Positions 39,541 through 49,832 of a DNA stretch of 64,000 nt are shown one piece after another. The position numbers and the translations under genes were made by a program. Source of the stretch: Bryum argenteum. Taxonomy: Eukaryota > Streptophyta > Bryopsida > Bryales > Bryaceae. The stretch lies in contig CM073322.1 of the NCBI GenBank assembly GCA_037043015.1, forward strand, positions 31,739,864 to 31,803,863, written 5' to 3'. Each line of letters opens with the position of its first letter. The stretch's first letter is position 1. Below the pieces are notes generated by a model. It was not told the DNA's origin. It saw nothing but the letters and a program-made list of their open reading frames with translations, and searched no databases.

Positions 39541-40387
39541 CGACCTTTCATTGACTTGCTTGTCGAAGACTTATCATTGTCTCTATGCTTACGGTACTTG
39601 CTCTGACCTTCAATTTCTTCGTACAACCTGACACTGTCGTTTTGCTGCTCATTTTTAAAAGTTGAAGTGACATTTTCGAACTACATTACTGGAGTCCTAA
39701 TTCTACAATCTGCTAGCTGTGTAGATCTCTCGGCAGAGTGATAGTTTACTTCTCCAGGTGCTGTTGTAGAGAAGAAGTAATTTCCTGGCAATAGCATCTC
39801 ATCTATTATATAAGGAGCTATTTGGTCCAACTTTTGTTTATAACTCAAACTATTTTTCGTGAATATTACAGGCCGAAGGCGAACAAGAGAGGATCAAACG
39901 AAACTCTTTATTATTGCTACTCCTATGGCCATGAAGATTGTGGTTGTGAACCTGCAGATTTTGCAAGTGAAGTCGGAGTGAAGTACTCGCAGCTTGCTTC
40001 TGCAAGAGTGTCCTCCATGTTAGTTTTTAGATGATATAATTAATTATTCAACGGGTGTAATATATTGTATCTTTATTACATGGATCTTGAGTATCTGTTG
40101 GTCGAAGTGTCCGATCATGTGAAAGAGGATGAGTCTGTGACATGTTACTAGCTTTTGCTGTTGAGGTTCAACGATATTTCCTTTTGGTGTTGTTGCTACA
40201 GGTAAGAAGCTTCAATGCCAGCACCTTATATCATGTGGTCACGTGACTGGTGCCTCCTGACTACAACTCATGACTGACGAGTGCGACAAACAATGGTTTG
40301 ATTGGAAAACGTAAAAAGAAAGAAAAATCACAGTTTATGCTCGCAATCTTGGCAATATCGAGCGTGTAAAGAAGAGGTCTTGAAAAG
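39541..40387. other. Spacer between convergent exonuclease and pectinesterase genes
   Basis: 3' flanks of two convergent genes. Several short frames, none with a motif. No repeats seen. Confidence 0.5.
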
Positions 40388-42263
40388 CTATATTTCTGGC
40401 AGCCAGTCTTGGCCATTGATGAAGTCTATGTGGGTGAAAGGCATGGCCTGAACCTGGTTCATAGCCAGTGCCCATGGCTGCGCTGGAGTTGCTGCTCCCG
40501 GACCCCAGCACTCATACATCCCATAAGTCACAGTCCTGTTATGAAGGTTTTGCAATGTCAGTATGTTATATTACCTTTGAGTCAGTCTCGTAGATATTTT
40601 TTCAGAATCCAGTCGAGTTACTTGCAGAAAGGACATGATCATTTGTTCAGTTTCTTTTCAGATGTGTAGCAATTTAGTTAAGTGAGCCATATTCAGAAAT
40701 TGTGAAACCTTGTGAAAGCTTGAAGGGGAAGTGTTTGACGAAGAGAGCTTACTGCTGGCGACTGGCACCGTCGTGGCTCCAGTCTGCATCCCACACTTGG
40801 GGTTGCACGATGTTGTCAATGTAGCACTCGGAGTAGATGATGCGCGAGTATGTGCCCATGGCTCGCCCCAGATAATTGCTACCGGAGCCTGTGATTTGAC
40901 AACCCACGAAAGAGAAGCCGCTGGTGTCGTCTGGACGCTCCCTTCTCTGCGCCGCTATTGATCCTATGCTTGTTGCGATTGAATTTAATGTACTTCCCTG
41001 CGACATGAATCAACATCACTCAAAGAATGGGCGCTTTTTTCAAGAGGTTCTACATCTGAATCGCCTCACACAGTGAAAGAGGAGATACACTGTCAGAAAA
41101 ATATGGAGGGAAGACAAGTCATGATCATGAAATTTAGGTGAATATGCTTGGGAGATGTGTGTACCATGTAAATAGATTGCCCATTGCCAAAGACAAAATC
41201 TATGGAGCCTTGGATGAAACAATTCTTGAAGTAATGGCGGCCGGCGTCATCGCAAAGTGTGTCTTGTCCTCCATAGAATGCACAATCGTAGAAAGATGCC
41301 ATGTCGCCTGAAATTCGGAATGCAGCCCCTTGTCGTCCTGCTGCTCCAGGTGGTGGTACTTCTGCAGTATTCTATAATACAGTTCACCAACAACCATATC
41401 AATAAGAGCAGTCTTAAGATGCTTGAATCCAGAGAAAACCTCTTAGTCATGCTCAAGACTGCTCAAAGAAAAGGCAAGAATAGAATGACACTTCATAGAC
41501 AGCTCTGGAATGTCGTAATCGAGAACTTGAATATGTCAAGCTTACCGGAAGAATTTGGAACTCTTCTAATCATGATTCACGAATACACTATAATTGTGTA
41601 ACTTTCAAAATCTTGACTTTTACAATGTGAGTTCCTCGGTAGATGGACTATCAAAATGTGATGAAATCAAGTGGCAGTTTGTCGGATATGGAGTCCTTAT
41701 CGGCTGTCCTGTGACAGGATCGTGAGGTCAAGGAGATAGGGTACCTTGAAGGCGATGTCTCTGGCAACGAAGTTAGGAGCAAAGACCATGACAGAAGCGC
41801 TGCCATACGAGCCCAGCTGTTGCCCGTCGGGCCCAATGTCGCTGGCGATACTGTTCCACGAGATTGACGTAGAGTTCGCTCCATCTCCCTGGAACGTAAG
41901 ATACGGCAGATTGCTTGGAACCTTCACGCGCTCCCTGTGCCGCCACACCCACAATCTCAGTCACAGCAAGCAAAATTATTTCTGGCTATGGCAGACGCTC
42001 CTAAGCGGACGGACGGAATTCAAAAAACATGCATAAATGGCTTACACATAATTGCCTGCGAAGATGCGAATGACGAGGTGCTCGGGATTTTCATCCGGAA
42101 CGGCGTTCACTGCAGCTTGCACGGTCGTGTAATCTCCTCCCCCGTTTGCATTGACTGTGATCTGTTTCGAGATGGCCTGCGACAACTCCCGCCGGTGGGC
42201 CTGAGAATACGTGAGCAGGCTCAATACCGCCACTAGTGCAAGCTTCACTCGATGTATCCCCAT
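40388..42263 (-). CDS. Pectin methylesterase (type II, no pro-domain)
   Basis: Five exons (42046-42263, 41745-41934, 41165-41371, 40753-40997, 40388-40535) sum to a 335-aa protein. The first 23 residues are a signal peptide ([17 protein letters not shown]). The beta-helix domain carries the family signatures: [24 protein letters not shown], the catalytic glutamine region [11 protein letters not shown], the catalytic aspartate in GSIDFVFG, and the arginine in YLGRAMG. No PMEI pro-region precedes the domain, so it is a type II enzyme. It removes methyl esters from homogalacturonan in the cell wall and releases methanol. The usual LGRPW motif reads LGRAM: the arginine is kept but the proline and the aromatic after it are replaced. 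The C-terminus ends [11 protein letters not shown]. Confidence 0.93.
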
Positions 42264-42663
42264 TGCTAGCTCTGGACTCGATCAGATGAATATTGTGTGT
42301 CCCTACAAATAGGCGAATCACGAATCTTGCGTCCTCCTACAAATGGGCGCCACAAGTTCAAATTTCAAATACTGGCAGAACAATTGACAGCAATTATGAA
42401 TCCCCGACGTTGTATCACGCTCTGGACTGGAGTCACGTCCAAGCTCACTATGGCCATCATTGCAACAAGTACCCACATGTACCCAAGAAATCTTCTCAAA
42501 GCTCGTTTGCTAGCTTCGAAGGAGACTCGTGAACGGGGAAATCAAATCCATGAGAATGATGAGATCATGTAGTTAAGAGACGTTCACCAGGGAAGGGCCG
42601 TCCGGCAGAGGTTCATCTAAGAGCTACAGTATCCACACTGACTGTACTTGATCACGGTCTTAA
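42264..42663. other. Pectinesterase promoter region
   Basis: Upstream flank of the minus-strand pectinesterase gene. No distinct elements beyond ordinary promoter-like sequence. It ends at the TTAA of the neighbouring mobile element. Confidence 0.4.
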
Positions 42664-43400
42664 CCCTGGAACGTCGGAGCCCATAACCGTGCCCTGAACT
42701 TTGATATGTCTTACTCTGAATCCTCCATTTCGCCACTTTACCTGAAAGTAAAATATTTTATTTTATTTTTCGTAGATGTGATCACATGCTTTTCATATGC
42801 TGTAAAAATTTCAGATTTTTTTGGGAAAATTTGAAATTCAAGTGAATTTTCAAAGAAAAACCAAAAATAATTCATATCAAATACAAATTACTTTCAAAAA
42901 ATCTGAAATTTTTAGAATAAGGGGACATTGTAGTGAAGAATAGCATGGTGTAATCCATGGTTTCGTGTCATGCTATATTTGAAAATTGAGAAAGAGACCC
43001 TATAGGCATGTAAACTTAAGGTGTCAGTCAATCACTAGATATTAGGAATTTCTTGAAATTCTAACTTGGAGTAAAACAAGACTTGGTAAGATTCATTTTA
43101 TGAATTGAGCTTGAACTCAAAAGAGATCATTTAGTTGCCTAAATTTGAGACTTAATAAAAGTAGGAAAAAGTTGCAGAAATGCACTTTGTGGTGATTTGT
43201 TTTTAACCATTCTTTCAACTTTCATACCACATGTGATCTTAGGAAATACCCTAAATGACCTCAAATGAATTCCATGATATGCTATTATCATTCATAAATC
43301 CAATTACAAAAATCATGAATGAAATTCATCCCGCAATAATAGGTTACAGTGAAAATGTTCTGTTCATCGGACATAAAATGGCCGCTCCGACGTTCCAGGG
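42664..43400. mobile_element. TTAA-flanked element with perfect terminal inverted repeats, 737 bp
   Basis: TTAA lies at 42660-42663 and 43401-43404. Inside it the left end is CCCTGGAACGTCGGAGC, and the right end is its exact inverted copy (17 of 17). The termini share the CCC..RRACGTC pattern of copies A and B, but the interior has no obvious similarity to them. There is no transposase frame. Identical repeats and an intact target duplication suggest recent insertion relative to the other copies. Confidence 0.75.
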
Positions 43401-44279
43401 TTAAATAACTGCACATGCCATTGCAGCAGCTGAGAGTGGCATTCTACAGTGGAAGTGATGAGCGGCGACCCAGCAAGCAATGCGGCTGGGTGGTGGTTTG
43501 TTTGTTGTGCCCTCACACAGCACTCACGCCTCTGTTGCAACCAACTTCACGGACCACACTCAGTCACTGTCTTCTCCAGTACCTGTATTAATCTACTCTC
43601 ACTTTGGGTATGAATATGTGAGTGTATGAGGTGGAGTCCTTGAACCTTGCAATTATTGCATGCTAAGTTGTGAGTTGGGAACTTGAACTTTGTGAATGTA
43701 ATTTTTTTTAAGGGGTTGTGGGCAACAATCAGATCGTTGATTGGGCCCTTGGATTTTGAGATATTGAATTGCAAAGTTATTTATGGCGCAGAAAATACCG
43801 GAAGTTTGGAAAATGACCTAATTTAAGATCAAGGAGAAAAAATAAGAGGAAATTCACCGTGTCATTTGGAACCCTATAAAATCTACTAAAATAGAAAGGT
43901 GAGCCTATAGTTATAGGATTTTTTTTGTTTTTTTCCCCAATGGCAAGGATGGGCATGGTCAAAGTATTTTTGTAGGCGCGGCATAAAGAGAAGAGGAACC
44001 CAACCGCGCAAGAATTGCGTTGTTTTGAGCTAGAAAAGAGATACTAAAAATCGAAATGTGGGTCAAATTATTTATAAATTTTTACTTTGCTTATTTTTCT
44101 TTTGATGATGGTTTTATCTTTTATATTTTACTTTCTGAAATCACATCCCCAAATATTGAACTTTACTGATTTCTGAAAACTGAAGAATCTTTGAGACTTC
44201 GTGCTTCATCAAAGGCTCCACCACAACATGTGTTGCATTTGCTTAATGTAGTGATCGAAACATGAAAATAAATTACTAA

Positions 44280-44560
44280 TCATACCATCCCGGCTACCAT
44301 AAAGAAAGAAAGGAAGATGTGAGACAATGTGAGAAGATAGATAGAAACTCCGGTCCCTTCTAAGGGGCCAGCATGAATGAAGTGTCCGATCGTAATGCTA
44401 ATATCCCGATGACCACCGGACAAGGGGAAATCATAACAATACTACTTCCTTCTCTCGAGGGTGGACACTATAACTCTGCTAGTTTCTAACCTAGTTACTA
44501 GTGCCTTGAAGATACTTGACATAGTACCCCCCCCCCCCCAAAGGGCTTTGAGGAACCCAT
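44280..44560. mobile_element. Diverged relic of the TG...CA (probable LTR) family
   Basis: CTAGTTTCTAACCTAGTTAC followed by TAGTGCCTTGAAGATAC closely matches the right end of the insertion at 16838-18004 (CTAGTTTCCACCTAGCCACT, then AGTGCCTTAAAGATAC). The flanking 150 bp align more weakly. Only a fragment remains, and it looks old. Confidence 0.4.
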
Positions 44561-45369
44561 ACAACAAGGTCCAAAGACCTCCCACAGTGACAATGTGAGA
44601 ATATACTTATGTGGTCGAGAATGGCCTTAGACTAGTAAATGAGGGTAAACAAGAGGAGCGTGGGATAAAGCCCTCAGGAGTCAACCATGAGGTTTTAGAT
44701 TTGATCCACTGCAAATACTCGATGTTTCATGCGCCTTAATATGTAATTCAAATTGTCATGAGCTTTATATCTCATGCGCAATTCACTAAAAAATAATAAT
44801 GAAAAAAGAAAAAAGAAAATATCTATATGGATGATTTCTATAACACTTGCATGCTTAGAAAACTAAAAAATTGGTGATGTGACGATTAAGAACATTTCAT
44901 TTAGATTGATTGGGCATTCACCTTGTTTACTAGGCTCCGAAGAGGATTCAAAAGATGTTGTAATTAACCACAATTTACACATGAAAAAGATTTCAAAAAA
45001 ATAAATCGAATAGAAGTATGGAAAATTCAAAAGTTTATGAAAATGTTAAAATTTGAAATACCCAAAGAGCACCTCATATTAATACCTATTTGATTGAAAA
45101 CAAGGCATATACAAAAATCATAAGAGATATAAGGCTGCACAAGCACCAATCTCCTCTAGTCAAAAGTTGAACAACTCTAAATTCACATCAAGTTGGAATC
45201 ACTTAAGTGCACTAGCTATCAAAAAACGACATTTTTGATGACAAGCTAAAACCTTGAAAACTTAAATCATTTAACACCAAGGTGCTGAAACACATTAAAT
45301 ACTACATTAGTGAGTAACTAAATATCTATACATATAACAAAATTGGGTCCGCTAGGCAATCCTTCGTAC

Positions 45370-45455
45370 CCACCAACTTACCAACCTACCAACATACAAA
45401 CCTACCAACCTACGAAATTACCAACCTACGAAATTACCAACCTACCTACCAACCT
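45370..45455. repeat. Minisatellite of CCAACCTA-type units
   Basis: Repeats of ACCAACCT(A/C) with variants such as ACATACAA and ACGAAATT. They generate a spurious Pro/Thr/Tyr frame. Confidence 0.75.
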
Positions 45456-46116
45456 TCTTTTACATTTTTTAGACTATGCATTTAAAGAAAAAGAGAAAGA
45501 AAAAGAAAAAGAAAAAAACATGAGCATTTATAAAAATACCACCGTTCTTATATATATAATAACACCGTTTGAGGAAATGGTAGACACGGGATATTTTTCT
45601 GAAAGTACAATATAAAGAGCTTCCCCGTCAAGACGACAGGTACCTTGCTAGTAAGTTATATATAAAAATATACTTCAACACAAACTTATTGACAAAGTAA
45701 AATTTTGGAGGTTTTGAATTTACTTTAGAACAAAATTACAAAAATAGAAAAAATAAGCTACCAAAAAAAAAAAACTTAAAGTAAAGAGAAATCCTTCGTT
45801 CTTTCATTCGTCGATCGATCACCGCACTCGAAAGCGGCATCATCGAACGTTCACGTGAACAGGGTGACGTCGCGGCTCCTTCCTCATCAAGCAAACCGAA
45901 TTCCCTTTTAGAATTAGCGGAGGAGCCTCCAATTGATCTTGCGCCCGCACCTTCGCCGCGCAATTAATCGAAAAAGGTCACCGCTTCCGCAGGTCCTATA
46001 TCAGATTCTCAGAATCGCATTGATCCCCAATCGACCCACTCTAGAGATTCATTCACTCTGAGCCCAATTGCTGGAACTTGAGAATTCGGCATTGTTGTAT
46101 TATTTCGGTGCAAGAG

Positions 46117-48138
46117 ATGGCATCAACTCTGTCGATGGCGCTTGTCAAGGTTCCGATTGCGCTCTCTGTCTCAATTACCGCACCTAGCCGAAGCGTGGTC
46201 TCAGTATCCAAGCTCGGGACCTTGAGACTCTCTAGTCAATTTCACGGGACAAAGCTTTATTCTGGTGTCCGAAAACTTAATTGCGAGAAGAGGCGATTAC
46301 ATGGAGCGGCGACTGCGTACATGAGCGATGATTCGGCTCAGAAGAACGAGGACTTGGATAGTTTAAAAGCGAGCCAGATTAAAAAGGTGCGACTGGGGTT
46401 TGCATTTGGATGCTACAGCTAATTGCAGAGTCATCTGTTAGTGGCGGATTTCTGAATTTGCTTGCACTAGCGACTTGTTTCGTTTTAGTTCGCGGGATTC
46501 TGATGAATTACTTTTTCTTCGTTCGCAGATTTTAGATGCTGGCAAAGTTGATTACCGTGATTGCTTCGAAAGAAAGGATTTAGTGAAGCGATTGAAGGAC
46601 ACGAAGGATTTCATTCCTCCTCTAGCTAAGAAGCTACTTCAGAATATTCTTCGCGGCCAAGAGGATGCGGAGTTGTCGTCATTGTCGTTGGACACGCCGG
46701 CTGCTGTAGAAGGTATTTATCATCGATGCTGACTTAATTGAACATTTTTCTCGTTTCTGGTTTGTAATGAGGTTTTGCATGTGAGCAGGATGGTGGTTAG
46801 AAGCGGAGCGAAACACGGTGAAAGTGTTCCAAGATTGTGGTCCTTCAGTGGCGAACATCCAGACATCAACAACTGCAACCATCGGTTTGTCTCTGAACCC
46901 GATCGAAATACCTGCCGGCACGGGGAGCGCGTTCGTATGGGATAAAGAAGGGCACGTGGTGACGAACTATCACGTTGTGATGAACGGGAACAAAGCGAAG
47001 ATCACGTTGTCGGATGCGAGTACGTGGGAGGGAACAGTTGTTGGCTTTGCAAAGAACAAGGATCTCGCTGTGCTCAAAATCAAAGCTCCAGCTTCATTGT
47101 TGAGACCTATCGTCGTTGGATCATCTCAAGCTTTGCAAGTTGGGCAACATGTGTTGGCAATTGGGAACCCATTCGGCTTGGATCGGACGCTAACCAGCGG
47201 CATCATCTCCGGTGTTGGACGCGACATCCAGTCGATCGGAGGAGCGCAGATCAGGGGCGTCGTGCAAACTGATGCCTCGATCAATCCTGGAAATTCCGGG
47301 GGTCCGCTCCTGGACAGCCAAGGGCGATTGATTGGAGTGAACACCGCGATCTACTCCCCGTCCGGTGTCAGTGCCGGAATTGGATTCGCCATCCCTGTCG
47401 ACACTGTGAAACGAGTGGTCAATGAGCTCATCAAGAAAGGAAAGGTGTCCAGACCGGGATTGGGCGTGATCTGCGCTAGTGATGCTCAAGCCAAGCAGCT
47501 CGGCGTGAACGGCGTGCTGGTTTTCGAAGCGCCTGCCAACAACGCCGCTGCGCGGGCCGGCCTCCTACGTGAGTCACTTCACCTTCGTCATTGATCACTC
47601 AATTGCCACATTCCATTGTTCGATGCTAACATCTTACTTCGTGTTGCTTTCTGCAGCCACCAAACGAGATATCTTTGGTAGAATCGAACTCGGAGACACC
47701 ATTGTGGCCGTCAACGGCCAGGTGAGTGATGCCTCTTTTTCAATCTCTCACATGCTAAATGCTTGCTCTCCCTCCTTCCTCTTTTTCTCCCCTCCCTTTC
47801 ATACCGAAAACCAATTAAGCTGTCGATTCTCCAGGCAGTTATCGTTCAATTGATGGTCCGGAAAATAAAAACGAAAACACTTGAGTTTTTCATCTGATAG
47901 GTTCGTGACATTCTTTGCAGACGTTGAGTCGTGTGGATGATTTAGTAGCAGCTTGCGATGAGCGCCAAATTGGAGAGAAAGTTCGGGTAAGTCTTTCATG
48001 CTCATGTAATACAATACCTGTTTCATCTTCTTATCGTTGCTTTATATCTTACTTTTTCTGCAAAATGTGCAGGTGACTGTAAAGCGGGGCAACATGGTTC
48101 GGGACGTTTACATCACATTGCAAGAAATCAACGAGTGA
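46117..48138 (+). CDS. Plastid DEG/HtrA-type serine protease with PDZ and N-terminal SAP/ARMET-like segment
   Basis: Six exons (46117-46386, 46529-46712, 46789-47568, 47657-47721, 47921-47986, 48073-48138) encode 476 aa. The N-terminus is Ser/Arg-rich, a probable chloroplast transit peptide. Residues about 88-135 (IKKILDAGKVDYRDCFERKD) resemble the SAP-like helical domain of ARMET/MANF proteins. The trypsin-like protease carries the full triad: His about 214 in VVTNYHVV, Asp about 244 in KNKDLAVLKI, Ser about 322 in NPGNSGGPLL. One PDZ domain closes the protein (RPGLGVICASD to the end). DEG proteases act in plastid quality control, for example turnover of damaged photosystem II. The order protease-PDZ fits DEG1/DEG8 types; the extra N-terminal domain is unusual for those. 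Confidence 0.92.
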
Positions 48139-49832
48139 GCTACTAACTTGAAGCAACTGTATGTAGCTCAGGTGTACATTAGCTGTGGAGCATCCGTTTG
48201 TGACAGAGATGTTAGCAGAAACCACATGATTTGAGTCATCATGCAGCTCGTTGTGTGTGCCAAGCGCGGTACACACTTGTATATGGTAGATCGTATTAGA
48301 CATTTTATGTATTTTGACAAGAATTTCAACGAGCAAGGTTCTTAAGTTGCCGAGTAGTTGACCGATCCGTTGCTTGCCTCTGTCTCTGTCTTGACCTCCA
48401 AAATCTGCTGTAAACTGCCATTTTTTTCGGGATATCCACCCACAAGATTGATACCCTTTGGGGTATGTTTTGCTTTCAAAGTGTTCTACGACTGAAATTG
48501 CAAAGAGCCTGTCCTCAACTACTCCCGAGAAATAGAATAAATCTCAAAGAGCCTATTCTCGACTCCATCCAAGAATTTTAACACACTTCTAATAATGCAC
48601 ACTGCAGATGTAAAGATTACGAAGAGGACAAAGAAATAGCAAAAGAAATTACTACCTTCGAAGATCCACTAAAGGATCGATATTCAAATCATAAAGAGGA
48701 CAAAGAAACAGCAGAAGAAATTACTACCTTGGAAGATCCACTAAAGGACCTAGATTCAAATCATGAAGAGGACAAAGAAATACCAGATACATCGAATCCA
48801 CTCTCAAAATTACAAGAAGACCTACTAGTTCTATGCAACAACAAAACAAGGTCTTTATGATGAAATTTGTGGAAACACCCCAAAATTGGAGCTGGATGTT
48901 CATGGGCCACCCAAATTTGGAACAAGACCGCTTGCTTGCCATCCAGAACTCCCATACAACCTTCCGTAGTAACGCAATACCTGCTCCTTAGTAAAAAGGA
49001 TACTCCTAATTGCACTCAATCTAAAAAGCAGGTCAATGCCTAAGAATTTGTAGCTTCTCAGTAACCATTGATCCATATTAGCTGTAAGTACGAGATCTGA
49101 GATTGAAATCTCGCTCGGATTGTTGCTAGAGCATGCAGCAATTTCTGGTCAATGCTGAAAAAAGAAATAAAGTTTGACTTTTTGTGGAAGAACCAATTTT
49201 ACATTTTTCTACCACCCATCTCACGAGTTCCCATGTTACAAATTCTCACCCAGCGTTGTGCCCTAATTACATGCGTATTCATCATAACCAGGTTTCTCAT
49301 GTCACTATCTTAGAATATAGATTGCAGAGAACTTAGAGACTTTCAACTCTGAAAGGACCGGAGGTATGTGGTATTGAAGTGTGGGTAGACATGATGCAAA
49401 AATTGCTGCCACAATAAAGCTCTTCGGATGTGCATTCCAGTTCATTCATGAGTTTACCGTCTTTTCAAGCTGTCTTGAGTCTCTTCATTCCACGAGAGTC
49501 CTTACATCTTCCGTTCCGCAAGAAGCATGGGTTTGCTGAGTGATCCACTCGTCCATTTACAGAAGCAGTCACTCACAATCTTCACGTCAGATGTTGAAAT
49601 CCTGTGCTCACATTTCCGTTCCCACGATTCAGCCTTACAATCTCATGTAGAAATGCCTTGCAATTAGTGGGTCTGCTTCCTATCATTGTGACTTAAGGGT
49701 TCCAGAATGGATCTTTCGCCTCTGTATCGATTTAGGGTTTTGATTTTATGACTCCAGCGTAAAATCATTCTATACCAATATTGAAACAACCACAATCCTG
49801 GTGTTATTCTACATTTGAATTATGGATGTGTG
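48139..49832. other. Spacer between DEG protease and nephrocystin-1 genes
   Basis: Holds the DEG 3' UTR, a 72-bp tandem repeat (48620-48790), and from about 49500 the promoter of the next gene. Otherwise nothing recognised. Confidence 0.5.
48620..48790 (+). repeat. 72-bp tandem repeat (about 2.4 units) with an open acidic frame
   Basis: The unit contains GAGGACAAAGAAA, AAATTACTACCTT and GAAGATCCACTAAAGGA. Length 72 is a multiple of three, and the plus frame stays open through all copies, reading EEDKE..EITT.EDPLKD in each. No ATG or clear exon borders accompany it, so it is entered as a repeat and not a gene. Confidence 0.7.

Larger units (their letters stand above)
43405..46116. other. Repeat-rich AT spacer
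   Basis: No gene recognised. It holds a relic of the TG...CA element (44280-44560), a run of 13 C near 44527, a CCAACCTA-type minisatellite (about 45370-45455), AAAGA simple sequence (45485-45520) and, from 45780, the promoter of the DEG protease gene. Confidence 0.5.

Noticed and set aside
44524-44540. Run of about 13 C
   Set aside because: Homopolymer inside a repeat relic. It may be a natural slip or an assembly artefact and carries no further signal.
45343-45615. 90-codon frame with Pro/Thr/Tyr repeats and a Lys/Glu tail
   Set aside because: Created by the CCAACCTA minisatellite followed by AAAGA simple sequence.
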